From: Cunninghamia lanceolata
Lineage: Eukaryota; Streptophyta; Pinopsida; Cupressales; Cupressaceae
NCBI GenBank assembly: GCA_027924645.1
Contig: BSBN01001363.1
Span: forward strand, 1,042,001 to 1,106,000
Direction: 5' to 3'
DNA: 64,000 nucleotides
Shown: piece after piece, positions 33,301-46,236 of the stretch
Position numbering within the stretch: the stretch's first letter is position 1
How the letters are laid out: every line of letters starts with the position of its first letter
The notes under the pieces: model-generated
Told to the model about the DNA's origin: nothing
Database searches by the model: none
Seen by the model: only the letters and a program-made list of their open reading frames with translations
Translations under genes and position numbers: made by a program

Positions 33301-36256
33301 TCTATATTGTACTTTCGATAAAATAAATAAATAAAATTAAATACAATACCTAATGAATAATAAATAGTTTCCCTAACATTACTCAATTAAATAATAAGAG
33401 AAATTAAATTTAAAGAATAAAACATCTCCAAATTCTTTTATCTAATAAGAAGTTTAACCAAATTTCTAAAAACATCTTCCCTAAGTATTCTTCATAATTT
33501 CCACAACTCTCTCTCTCTAACAACTTACTAAATTAAAACCTTATTATATTAATTCACTAAACAAATTAACATTCCATAATAATGAGAGAAATCTCTTAAA
33601 AGATAAGGAAATATATATACATATATTTTTTTAAGATAACATACTATATTTCTATTTTCTCTCTAAACTAGTTTCCACTCCCTTATAAGAAGTAAGGAAA
33701 AAATAATAGAATGTTACCTTTCCTAATTCTATGTAGGTTAAGAGAAAAGGCAACTTTTCTTAAGCAATCAAGCTTTTAAGCTAAAATGGAGATGCCTCAA
33801 ATGATGATTTTAAAACATAACTGAATATTCACAAAGGCATCTGCCATTATACAAATCTAATTATTGCTTGGCAAGAAGAAATATTTTTCTATCTACAAGT
33901 TTATGTTCGTAGAATGATATTAAGATTATATACAGAGATTCACACCCATCAAGTGTATAGAGATTATGGTATAATACCATTGACAAGCAGAGGAAATAAA
34001 AGAATGGATTGTCATGCAGAGGCAAATTTAATGAGTGGATGGCACAAAGATTTGATAATATTGCTAACATGCAGGTTTAAACTAAGACTGGATGCCTCCA
34101 TAGCATGATCAAAATGCAGATTTAAAATTGTGGTTCAATGCTTCTATGGAATGACCAAAATGCAGATTTAAATCTGAGGTTCAATGCTTCTATGGAATGA
34201 TCAAAATGCAGATTTAAAGTTGAGGTTCAATGCTTCTATGGAATGGCCAAAATGCTGATTTAACACAGATATAGTCAAACCCATTTTTTTTCAGTAGTTT
34301 CCAGGCAGCCAACTTCCGTCTCAAACTGCGCGCAAATGAAGACGAATCTCAAAATTCTGGGACATGGGTTTTGTGCAGAATGGCCCATATTGAGTAGTAA
34401 CAAAGGTAGTTTTCTCAAATTCAAAAAGGTTTAGGAGTTATGGTCGAAGCATTAAACTTAGGCGAGCATGGAAAAATGTCTTCCATAAAATGGCCCTGAG
34501 TCCTCATATCAAACTTCACAAAAATGAAGGAAAGAGAACAAGTGGAAAGAATTAAAGGAATGAGATGGAAGAATGAGAGCAAGAGTTGATGCTTGAGCCA
34601 AGATAAATTTTATCATCAAGGTATTTATAAACTCATCATGGATGATAAAGAATGTGCTTTGTTACACTCAGCAGGAAGAAATTGTTGAGGTGCAGTTGTA
34701 AAAAGATCAAAAGAGTTGCTACAGACCAATGACTAAAGAGTGAGGGAGATACACATTTGAATACATAACTATCACAAATAATATCTAATCCATTGATTCG
34801 ATTGACATACCTAGAATTTTATCCTCGAGTCTCTGAATCCTCTACCCTTTTGCTTTCCTTCCTTCTTCCTGTTCTTCTTCTTCTGCCAAAAACCCCCAAA
34901 TCTTGTCTCCCCCCTAAAATTTTCCATCCTCCCTTCAAATATTCCCACTATCATAAAAATAGCCAAAACCATAAATTCCATCCCATAACTCTCCTGTTAC
35001 TGGAATCCACTTCCTCAAAAATTAAATACATTAAATTTCATTAAATTTTCCTCCACCAGAAAGATTCTTCCAATCTTATAATTTATAACCACTCAAATGA
35101 CAACTCACTATTAATAAAATTAAACTTATAAATACAATATAAAATAGTATCTAACAAAGGATATTTACTCATTTAATATGATAGTAAATATTTATAATTT
35201 ATCTATTATTACTATTAAAATTATTAATTAAATTTCTATCAAATATTTAATATTTCACAAAATTAATATTATTTATTTACAAAATAGATTAATAATCTCT
35301 ATTAAATGAAACAACTAAACCAACAATAAGCAACTCAAAATTACATACCAAACATTTCCAATGATAACACTCTACAGAACAAAGAGACTCATATACGACA
35401 ACTCAAGGCATTTATTTCCCATATCAAAATTGTTCTGAGCCAATATAAATTGATAATCCATAATTCCAAATTAATGACATAAATGCTCTTGAACAACAGA
35501 TAATCAACTCTAGTCTATTTTAAAATCCAACCAAGGAATCAATCCAAGTTCTAAACCAAACAAATATTATGTAATAATCATAATAGAACCATTATTAGTT
35601 AATAATAGATCATAAAAGTATTTTTCCAACCACAAATAAACATTATTAACATGACTCGACTATACATCACAACACGAGATACCCAACATAACAAAGCAAG
35701 GCCACAACTTGAAACAACAATAGAAAACAAGGACCGACCTAGTGGAATAGACCTCGCATTATCTCCCATCATTAATACCCATTGGTGTAAGAACCCGCTC
35801 GAAACTGCTATATTAGGTGGAGTCGAGGTTCGGTACCTGTAGCTTGCATCCGAGCAATTGGTTGTATAAAATCAAACACATATATGCCAACACACACAGA
35901 GAGTCAGACAATCACGGCGTAGTAGGGTACTCGAAGTGAGTAGTACTACACCGTCTCTGCTCTTGAAACAATATCATAACAACTTTTATCTGAATTCAAC
36001 CACCACAATTCAAATAACACATGATGATATTAATTCGCATCATAACTAAAATAACAGTAGTGCCATCATAAACTCATAATACCTGTCTAATTATACCAGT
36101 CAAACATAGTTCATCAAAATAAACATAAATCATGACCTACTAATCAACTGCCTCAGACTGAATCAATGCAATGAATGACTAACAACTGGCACCAATTTGA
36201 CAGAGAGCAATGCAAAAAACACCGCTATCACAAGCCAATGACGAGGGGGCACTACA
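30309..36256 (-). mobile_element. Solo LTR G (5.9 kb, giant-LTR family)
   Basis: Ends TGTAATGCCCC and GGGGGCACTACA with the 5-bp duplication GAGAA at 30304-30308 and 36257-36261. In sense it starts TGTAGTGCCCCC like families A, C and F. The conserved core lies at 30720-30790 (CCCAACCATGTGGAACCCTG) and 30930-31310. The second shared block, with GGTGGAGTCGAGGTTCGGTA, is at about 35815-35835. At 5948 bp it is the longest LTR in the window. No interior follows, so it is a solo LTR. No genes inside. Confidence 0.88.
34066..34265. repeat. 46-bp tandem repeat in solo LTR G
   Basis: About four copies; the AAAATGCAGATTT core recurs at 34111, 34157, 34203 and (as AAAATGCTGATTT) 34249, exactly 46 bp apart. 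Each unit also has GAGGTTCAATGCTTCTATGG. An older, weaker unit precedes at about 34066. Not seen in the other LTRs. Confidence 0.85.
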
Positions 36257-36261
36257 GAGAA

Positions 36262-37480
36262 TCTTATTTTTTCCCAAGAATTCCAAAAACTAAGGCAGGA
36301 CAAATGGCCAACTAATATTCTAAATTCGAAACATGAGTTTTGAGTTATTACAAAAGCAACTTTTTAAAAATCTAGAAAAAAAATTAAATTGCCATTTTGA
36401 GGGCCAAGATAAAAGTTTCAAGCCCGAAAAAGTGCCAAGTCGAAGTACTCATGAATCCTCATTGGTAACATGTACTCATGAATCCTCTTCCTCTACCTCT
36501 TCCAAAATATCCCCTACCTCTGGAGTAATCTCCTCTTCCTCTCTAGAATAATCTCCTCTTCCCTTATTATACTAGGTGCTTGTTTGAGAGGTGTTGGTTT
36601 CTCCTTGTTTGTTTTGATAACCTTTGCCACCACTAGATTGTCCTCTTCCATGTGAGAATCTACCTCTACCTTAAAATTATTTTATTTTCTCAACAATTTT
36701 TATTTTGCCTTCAAAGCATACTAATAAGCTTATTCTACAATTTGTATTCAAACATACTAATTTCATCTTGAATTGAATAATGTAAACCATTAAGATACCT
36801 TGACACTTTCTCAGCATCATAATCTACATGTCCAACATTGATATCCAACCTATATAACGCTTTTGTCCATCCTCATGCACATTCTTTTCCTTTTGATTCA
36901 AATTTTGTAGTTTCTTGAACAAACTTATTCGATAGTTGGTTGGTAGAAATTTAGCCTTCAATTTTTTGACCATTCTATCCAACAATTTGATTTTCTCCTT
37001 ACCCTTTCTTTGCCTTTCTATTTTCACATGATCCCACCATAAGGATACATGTCCTTTCAATTTCATGCAAGCAAATTTCACCCTTTTCAGATCATCTATT
37101 GATTCAAAATCAAATTATTTATCCATCAATTATTTCTTCTAGACTTAGATTTCCATGATAACTTGGTGCATCCAATATGGGTTTGCTATTGATTCTTAAT
37201 ATTGCTTGTAAAAATCTTCTTTCTAGTTTATTTCTATCTGTATCTTCTATCTCAATTTCTGGTCCTCCATTCTCATCCTCACTAATGTCATCCACATATA
37301 CTCCTCTTCTTTGTGTTGCTTCCATATCATCTAATCTTGCTGCAATCCCTCCCAGCATTTCTATGACTTCTACATCACTAACTCTTAGTGCTCCTCTTCG
37401 CCCTCATCCTCTATGTACCATGTCTCACGAATTCTCTCTAGTTGTAGGTCTTCTATTTCTCATTTGAACCCACGACAAAA
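36262..37480 (-). pseudogene. gag: Element E gag remnant (Ty3/gypsy)
   Basis: The minus strand encodes a retrotransposon gag. Its N-terminal part (37358-37119) reads LDDMEATQRRGVYVDDISED, then ILRINSKPILDAPSYHGNLS; the capsid core (37081-36824) reads MKLKGHVSLWWDHVKIERQR, then MVKKLKAKFLPTNYRISLFK, then KLQNLNQKEKNVHE. The latter is the hallmark of the plant Ty3 retrotrans_gag domain and differs from the A and B gags. A Gly/Arg-rich segment (GRGRFSHGRGQ) follows at about 36660-36630, then Glu-rich sequence with stops. A frame break lies between 37119 and 37081. Protease and pol were not found, so it is a decayed fragment. Confidence 0.8.
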
Positions 37481-37517
37481 TTCTTTAGGATTCCTTCTTT
37501 TTGACACAACCCAAATT

Positions 37518-37531
37518 GGGCTTTGATATCA
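37518..37531 (-). promoter_or_regulatory. Element E degenerate primer-binding site
   Basis: The reverse complement reads TGATATCAAAGCCC, the initiator-Met PBS with two G-to-A changes (TGGTATCAGAGCCC expected). It lies 5 bp from the candidate LTR boundary at 37537. Confidence 0.6.
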
Positions 37532-37536
37532 CTTAA

Positions 37537-37870
37537 TGCAGTCTAGATCTGGGGGTGTTATCAAACTACCAGAATCTAGCAACCAAAATAACAACTTTCA
37601 CACAACAACACAAATCGATGTAAATTTATTGATATCATAGATTCACATTTGATATAACAACATTAGGAATATAAATTACACAATTCAAATCAATCTATAA
37701 TCCTTAGAGACAATACTTTCTTCTACAACAATCACCAACCAACCCAACCCCCAAACAAACAGCACCAACCTCCTTTTTATACTTCTAGTTGAGGGAGTTG
37801 AACCATTTGTAATCATGGTAGTTGTAGAATTAAATCACCACAGGTTGAAATCATGACTTTTGGCAGTTCA
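37537..37870 (-). mobile_element. Element E candidate 5' LTR (0.33 kb)
   Basis: Between the PBS and the satellite lie 334 bp with possible LTR ends (TGCAGTC and GGCAGTTCA in plus order). The next bases are AGAAT, but no matching LTR or duplication was found at the other edge (29321), so the element is truncated or rearranged there. Boundaries are inferred. Confidence 0.5.
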
Positions 37871-38829
37871 AGAATTATTCTATCATTCTTTCATTCTATC
37901 AGTCCATAATTCTATAATTCTATTATTCTCTAAATTTATTATTCTATCATTTTATAACTCTCTTATCCTACAATTCTATTAGTCTATTATTCTATTATTC
38001 TTTCATTCTATCATTCTATAATTCTATTATTATATAAATTTATTATTCTCTATTTATCTATTATTCTATCAGTCATTCATTCTATCATTCTATTATCATA
38101 TCATTCTACAATTCTATTATTCAATTATTCTATCATTTTTTATTCTATCATTCTATAATTTTATTGTTCTATTATTACATAAATCTATTCTTCTATCAAT
38201 ATTTCATTCTATCATCTTATTATTCCTCAATTTTATTATTCTATCATTGTTTGATTGTATCATTCTATTATTCTATTAATATTTTATTCTATCATTATTT
38301 TGGTCTATCATTCTACAAATCTATTATTCTACAATTCTATAGTTCTATTATTCTGTCATTCTATTATTTTATAAATCTATTGTTCTATCATTCCTTCATT
38401 CTATCATTCAATAATTATATCATTCTATCATTTAATAATTATATTATTCTATTATTCTATCATTTTATCATTCTATTATTCTATCATTCTTTAATTATAT
38501 AATTATATAATTCTATTATTCTATTATTTTACAATTCTATTATTGTATAGTTCCATCATTTTGTAATTCATTAAGTCTAGATTATTCAATCATTATATTA
38601 TTCAACAATTCTATTATTCTATGATTCTTTCATTCTATCATTCTATAATACTATAAGGCTATTGTTCTGTTAATGTTTCATTCTATCATTCTACAGTTCT
38701 ATTATTCTAACATTATTCATTCTATTATTCTATAACTCTATCATTCTATTATTCTATGAACCTATTATCCTATCATTCTTTCATTCTATAATTCTATAAT
38801 TCAAATATTCTACCATTCTACCATTTTTT
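37871..38829. repeat. Octanucleotide satellite block S3
   Basis: About 1 kb of ATTCTATH units. The ORF at 38164-38502 is the 8-residue periodic artefact of the array. It ends at TTTTTT before AAGTGACAAGG at 38831. Confidence 0.92.
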
Positions 38830-38861
38830 GAAGTGACAAGGCTAGGTAGTATGGCAAACCT
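38830..38861. other. Unassigned insert in the satellite, left part
   Basis: About 30 bp of non-satellite sequence ending in the target AACCT. It continues at 44019 after solo LTR C. Confidence 0.6.
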
Positions 38862-41800
38862 TGTAGTGCCCCTCCATTCTCACCTTGGATGTATAGGTGA
38901 ACTAATCAAGGCGCATGAAGATGAAGGTAAAATAACAGGAATAATTAAGGTAAGGTAAACAATTGATGTTGTACAATATAGATAGATGTTTCATCCACGT
39001 GTGGTTTCATATGATAATTAATGTGTTTTATTGATAATCTCCATTACGACACTGATAATGCAGGCTTTGACATTGTTATATGTTAGAATGGATCTCATGC
39101 GATTGATTCTGTTAGATTTATTTGTACTTATGACTATGGTTCTGTTCAGATAATGAGATAGATTTAATTTGTTTATGATTATGTATTATCTAGTCTAGAT
39201 TGAGATGACGTGGAGAGGACAATGTCGTATCACTCATTTGCGAGTGCCCTGCAATGTTTTGATTCCTTTTTCACCTAGTGTCATTTGTTGTAGGATGCAG
39301 GTATCTGGCATTGACTCCACCTGAATTAATAGGTCTAAGCATGCCCTGAACCCAATGGATAAGTTGTTTCAGAGATAACTTAAGGTCCCCCATCCCAAGT
39401 CATCATCCTCGACCAAGATGCATGACATGTCTAGTTTAACCTATCAGTTTGGTCAGTATGTCAGGTGTTGCAATTGATTTATATTTGATGGATCTTGTTG
39501 GTTAAGTGCGTGTTTGGCCCTGGCTTGTGAACATGTTTGATTTGGCTTTTAACGGCTGTCCTACTCAGTGGGTTATGTTGTATGCCTAGATTTCATTATA
39601 TAGTCATACTAATATTTGATCCACTTAAATATTTAATAAGGTCATATAATATTCTTATCATTATTATTAATATTTAATAAGATTAAATTGGTAATTGATA
39701 ATTACCTAGTTCAAATTAATTATTTAAAGTTGTTTGAATATGAATTATTTTATTACTACTATTAAATTGATTTACTTAGGGAAGGTCGCTGAACACTAGT
39801 AAACGCACTAACCAGACCCTACAGTAGAGAGGAGATAGTCCTATCATCCAATTGACGAAGCCTAACAATTGGATCAAGAGTGTATTGATTCAGCGTTACA
39901 CTATGGTTACTAATCAATTTGTGATAATATGTTATATATGATGGATATATTTTGGCTATATATTGTACTAACACTTCTTGTTGAGTGTACATGTAGAATT
40001 ATTATGTCAATGGATGATGGTGGTCATTTAGCCACTTTATGTCTTTCTGTGTGATGTCTAACCTAGGCATGGGGCCCTAAGGTCTATTGGCCATGATGTT
40101 AAGAAATATTAGTTTTAGTTTTATGTGATAAAATGATTATGTTCTTGTGTGGGATTTAACTTTGTAACTTTTAAAATAATTTTTAAGTATTTTTAAGAGG
40201 TCTAAGTTGTATTTTATGTTTGGAAAATTGTCTTATGTCCAAGGTGCATAGGTAAGAAGTTTATTTTTGTCATTTATAATATTTTAAAAGGTTTTTAGAC
40301 CCTCCTTTAAGCCCCACTTACAAAAGTGACGAAAATGGGGAGGTGGTTGGTTGAATTAGTTGGGTGGTTGAGTTAGTTTTGGGTAGGAAGTTACTCTTTC
40401 CTTCTCTTTAAAAACTCTTCATGGAGTGGGGGTGACTTGCTCATTTTATGATTTTCATTCAAGGATTCTACCATTAGTGGGATATTGCGATTGAGGTATC
40501 ATGTTTTCTTTATTAATTAAGATAAATATTATATGTTTTTCTTTATTGATTAAATGTAAATTTTATATGTTTTTCTTTATTGATTAAATATAAATATTAT
40601 ATGTTTTTCTTTATTGGTTAAATGTAAATATTGTATGTTCTAAATATTATATGTATCCTTTATTTATTAAATGTAAAGGTTGTTTTTCTAAGGGTTGTTG
40701 CTTGTGAAATTGGAAAAGCAAACATTTCAATGTAAATCTTGAAAGAAGCATATTTGTTGCCTTATTTGTATGTCATAAACCTAGATCATCATAGCATAAG
40801 TAGATCTTGTGTAAGTAGAATTAATGTTTCTAATAAGGTTATGGAAGTAATGTATAATAGTTGTAGAAACCATATTTTGTACTCTAGAATTGGTGATGTT
40901 TTCTAAGAAGGTTCCTTAAATTGTTGGGCCTTATTCATAAATTAAATAGAATGTTGTGAACCTCAGGTTTTGATTAAGATAAGTATAGACCAGATTCCCT
41001 CTTAGGTTCTTCCCATCTTGTATTCTTATTTTGTTGACGATGCTTAGCTAAATGGAAGTATAGAATGTGGATATTTTGTTACTAAGTAGGGAAAACATGG
41101 CTAATTAATAGTAGTAGCCTTTGGTGCTAAATATCATCATTAAGTTAATATGGTTAGTATTTTACATTTTATTAGTTTCATTACCTTAGACCTCTTATTA
41201 CCTCCTTACGCATAGTTAAACTTTGGTGCTCTCTTGTGAGATACCTTGGGCAATGTATAGTCATGAGACTTTAACTCTAGGAAATGTTGATAACCTTGTC
41301 CTGTTTTAAAAGGGAGGTATGTTCTTAATAGTTTAAGGAATAGATTCCTATCAATCATGATGTTAATAGAATTCTAGGTTTATTCTTTTATGAGTAGGGG
41401 AATCAATCTTTTAATTGTGGGTTATTGTTGCAAAAAAAAAAAAAAATCATGATAAGACTTTTGTAGTACCATCATAGTAATGTTATCATTAGAGGAAACA
41501 TTCTTCAACTCTTTATTAGTGTATTATAGTATGCTGCAATTGTGGTTAAATATGAGTTCAAATTAATTATTCTACCTACCAAAAAAATTGTATTTAGGAT
41601 TGAATAAGTGGTAATTCAAGTGTATTATGTTAAAGTTGTTTAGTATCTAATTTGGTTATAATTGTTCTTCATTGCATTTGAAGATAGGATGTTTTATTGA
41701 GTTGGACTATGACTTATTCTTATTTTGATTTACTAGAATGGCATCCATACTAAAATTTAGCTAGTTGGGAACACCTTGTGTAAGAAAAGTTTAATTATTG

Positions 41801-44018
41801 GCATAGTAAAGGTTATGCGAGTGATCAAGTTTGAATTCTCAATACCTAGCTTGTCTATGTTTTAATCCAGGTAATGTTGTTAATAATAATATGTTGGTAG
41901 AGTATTATGTCTCCTGTATGAGAACTTTAGTTATCATAAACAAGGTAGGATGTAGGGTTTGGATCTTGAGGTTCTTAGTGAGTATCGCATCGTAGTTTAA
42001 AAGTGATATGCTTATCATGTTATTGGGTTAAGAATAGAGTCAATTGTGATGTCTTTTAGATAGTTTAGTTCTAAGCATTGCTCGTCAAGTGTCTTGTCGA
42101 GTAATGGTTATTGTTAAATTTTCCTAGTAGTGAATTAAATGTTGAGTATAAGTGCTAACTCTTTGTTATAAGTGTTTTGGACTTGGATGAGTTGTTGTTT
42201 GCATTCATAATGAAGTCCACATTCATGGTTCCCATTTGATATAATAAATTATGTTGTTGTTTATATCGTCTTGTTGCAAGGAATAGTAGAATATTTGAAG
42301 TGAATGTTGTATTGATTCATGGGCATCTTATGAGTACGGTACTGCTTTGAAGACCCATGGTTAGTATGCCACATTATATATTGCACTTAGGGTATGTTAT
42401 TAGATTGGTCTATTTGAAGGAGTTGTGTTTTTAAGAGTAAATGTTAATGTGGGGATTGTTGTGTTTCAGTGGTGTCTAGTGAAAGTTTATTCCAGAGACT
42501 AGTAAGGGTAGTTGTGGGTTTGATCCTTGCATTGTTGCATTCTGGTTGAAGAATGAGCATGTTTTGGTTTTATGTGATGTTGACTTCCCTTTGCTTATGG
42601 TTTATATGATTTTCACGACTGTGCAAGAGGGATAATGCCTTGCTCAGTATATCTAGTCCTGTTGTTATGTCTTGAATCCATGTTGTTGAGCTCTTCTGGA
42701 AGGTTGTGGTTCCATATTGTGTTGAGCTTGTCTTAAAATTCTATGTTGGTCTGTGTAAAGGATTGAGTTTGGGAGCAAGAGGACCCATGCCTTGCTCTAG
42801 ATTACACCTTGTTATGGTTGAAATGTTGGAGCAAGAGGACCCATGCCTTGCTCTGGTGATTTATTATGTTCTGTATGCAAGAAGGTAAATGCCTTGCATT
42901 GTTTATATACACTTATTAGTATGATAGTCATTGTCTTGCTTGATGGTTAGGGTTTCTAGATGAAGGTAGGGGAGTGGCTTTCAGTGTGGGGCCGGCGCCC
43001 AAAGTGGATAGCCAGGGTAACCCATTGAAAGTTAGTAATCAAGTGATAACCTAATTAATGAATTAGAGGGTTGGGTAGTAATTCACATTAAACAAGATAA
43101 TTAGATTCCTCACCCATGCCTGTAGTGCTCATTTAGGCTAAGGATGAGATGAGAAGGCCGTGGTTGGCAAAATCAACTTCCTTGTCCTCATGAAAGGAAT
43201 GTTGATTCCGCATGTGTCACCGTATGGGGCCAGAGTCTAGTGAGAGACTTCTAGGTTAACCCATGTTAGGACCATGCGATGACACTTTCCCTACTGCAGC
43301 CTAGCATTCCCTAGTTGTACTCTCCCCATTTGTCTTGTGTTGCCTCTGGAAGTGATTTTGAGTTGCATGTGGTGTTGTCATGTGTTGTAATGGAGTCTTG
43401 TTTGGTCTTTGTTCCTGTTAGGCAATTGTCTACCTGACTGTATGATGTTTTGGGACCTTATGTTATCTCCTAGCATGGGGGGTGGACTCTGGGTTCCACA
43501 CGGACGGGTGGTGTGCTTTATCTCCATTAGTTTTTCTTGCCTTTGTTCGTGTGCAAGAAGGTTGTAACTCCTGTAGCAGATTTGGATCATGTACCTATTT
43601 ATGGAGACAGTTATTATGCTCATGTATTAGCCTGTGTATCATATGATTCATTAAGTATGTATTCATGTGTATTTAGAAGATGATAATGTAATGATGTAAT
43701 GTTGTATTCTTATGTCGGGAGAAATTGTGACTATGTACTAGATCCTGATGAATACTTATATGATGTTATGTAAATGTAAATGTTTATTGATTTGGTGCAT
43801 TAGGTTTACAATGAGTTACTGATGTTAATTCATGATGTGTGTTAGATTATGTTAATTGTTTTGTCAAGTAATGCAACCATGTTATCTTAGAGGACAAGTC
43901 ATTAGTTTAAATGATGTGTTAATATTACTTTGTTATTTCTATCTTTTAAGAAAAAAATTATCTTGTTGCATATAGCATAAATGTGTTGTTCTCTAAAGTT
44001 TCATGGCGGAGCATTACA
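38862..44018 (+). mobile_element. Solo LTR C (5.2 kb, giant-LTR family)
   Basis: Starts TGTAGTGCCCCTCC and ends GGAGCATTACA, with AACCT duplicated at 38857-38861 and 44019-44023. The shared 5' block is at 39290-39350 (GCATTGACTCCACCTG, GGTCTAAGCATGCC). The conserved core is at 42960-43330 (GGCTTTCAGTGTGGGGCCGG and later CGATGACACTTTCCCTACTG) and 43470-43510 (GGTGGACTCTGGGTTCCACA). There is no interior, so it is a solo LTR. It is about as long as the element A LTRs but strongly diverged from them outside the shared blocks. Confidence 0.9.
40500..40680. repeat. Tandem repeat of about 40 bp in solo LTR C
   Basis: Four to five AT-rich units built on ATATGTTTTTCTTTATTGAT followed by TAAATGTAAAT. 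Another short duplication (GAGCAAGAGGACCCATGCCT) occurs at about 42773 and 42831 in the same LTR. Confidence 0.75.
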
Positions 44019-44175
44019 AACCTCATGACCAAACTTCACAGCAGAAGGGAAGATCTCAAGAATGAAGTTCAAGCAACTTAGAGGACATTTTGTGGCTGCT
44101 ATTCCATTTGAAGGGGATGTGCGTGGTTGATGGGTCCCATAGGCTGCTACGCCCTCATGGACGTTATTAAAATTC
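44019..44175. other. Unassigned insert in the satellite, right part
   Basis: About 150 bp of non-repetitive sequence (from AACCTCATGACC to CATGGACGTTA) that held solo LTR C before it returns to the satellite. Possibly a fragment of another element; no family recognised. Confidence 0.5.
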
Positions 44176-46236
44176 TTCATTCATTCATTCATTGCTCTAA
44201 AATTCTATTATTCTAATATTCTATCATTTAATTATTTTATAAATCTATTATTCTATCAATATTTCATTCTATCATTCTTTTATTCTATTATCATATTATT
44301 ATGAAATTCTATTATTCTATTGATCATTCTTTCATTTTTATCATAATACCATACTAATATTATTCTACAATTCCATTACTCTATTGTTCTTTCATTCTAC
44401 CATTCTAGAATTCCATCATTCTATTATTCTAGAAATCTATTATTCTACCATTCTTTCATTCTATCATTCTATTATACTAGTATTCTACAATTTTATTATT
44501 CTATCATTGTTTCCTTCTATCATTCTATATTTCTACTCAATTATATTATTTTATAAATATTTTATTCTATGATTGTTTCATTCTATCATTTTATTATGAA
44601 CTACAATTCTTTTGTTTTATTATTCTTCACCCTACAATTCTATCATTCTATTATTCTATAAATCTATTGTTCTATAAATCTATAATTCTATAATTCTATA
44701 ATTCTATAAATCTATCATTCTATTATTATATAAATCTATTATTCTATCATTCCTTTATTGTATTGTTCTACTATTCTATCATTCTATTATTTTATAAATC
44801 TATTATTCTATCAATATTTCATTCTATCATTCTTTTATTCTATTATCATATTATTATGCAATTATATTATCCTATCATTCTTTCATTTTATCATTATATC
44901 ATACTATTATTCTACAATTCCATTACTCTATTGTTCCTTCATTCTATCATTCTATAATTCCATCATTCTATTATTCTACCTTTCTTTCATTCTATTATTT
45001 TGTTAAACTAGTATTCTACAATTATATTATTCTATCATTGTTTCCTTCTATCATTCTATATTTCTACCATTATATTATTCTATAAATATATTATTCTATC
45101 ATTCCTTTATTCTATCATTGTATATTATTCTAAAGTCTTATTACTCTATCATTCTTTCATTCTACCATTTTATAATTCTAACATTCTATTATTGTATAAA
45201 TCTATTATTTTATCATTCTATTATTATATTAAATAAATCTATTATTCTATCATTCTATTATTCTATAAATATTAAATTATGCTATAATTGTTTCATTCTA
45301 TCATGTTGTATAGATCTATTAATCTATAATTCTATTATTCCATCATTCTTTTATTCTATCCTTATATAATTCTATCACTCTATTATTCTATATTTATCTA
45401 TTACTTTATTATTCTTTCATTCTGTCATTGTATAATTCTATTATTCAATTAATCTATAGTTCTATTACTCTACGTTTCTTTCATTCTATCATTTTGCAAT
45501 TCTAAAATTCTATTATTCCTTAAATCTAGTTTTCTATCATTCTTTCATCCTATCACTCTTTCATTCTATCATTCTTACATTTTATCATTCTATAAATCTA
45601 CTATTCTATCATTCTTTCATTATATGATTCTACAATTCTATAAACCTATTATTCTACCATTCTATAATTCTATTATTCTATAAATCTTTTGTTCTATCAT
45701 TCTATAAATCTATTATTCTATCATTCTTATATTCTATCATTCTATTATTCTATCATTCTTTCATTTTGTAATTCTATTTTCTATTATTCTATAATTCTAT
45801 TATTGTATTATTCAACAATTCTATTATTCTATATTTTTTTTAGTCTATCATTATATTATACTATAAGGCTATTGTTCTATTAATGTTTCATTCTATCATT
45901 TTACAATTCTATTATTCTATCATTCTTTCTTTCTATAATTCTATTATTCTACAATTCTAGTATTATACCATTCTTTCATTCTATCATTCTACAATTCTAT
46001 TACTCTACAATTCTATTATTCTACTATTCTATCATTCTTTCATTTTTATCATTATATCATACTATTATTCTATAATTTCATTACTCTATTGTTCCTTAAT
46101 TCTATCATTATATAATTCTATAATTCTATTATTCTAGAAATCTATTATTCTACCATTATTTCATTCTATCATTTTATTATTTTGTTATACTAGTATTCTA
46201 CAATTCTATTATTCTATGATTGTTTCCTTCTATCAT
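44176..46236. repeat. Octanucleotide satellite block S4, left part
   Basis: ATTCTATH array. From about 44326 it is collinear with S1 from 6332; the stretch 44758-45006 translates identically to 6720-6968. A few differences are seen, including extra sequence near 44595-44640 (TATGAACTACAATTCTTTTG) absent from S1. Interrupted by solo LTR H at the target ATCAT (46232-46236). Confidence 0.92.

Noticed and set aside
34066..34265. Regular 46-bp repeats as a CRISPR array
   Set aside because: The units are continuous tandem copies with no unique spacers, inside a plant LTR.
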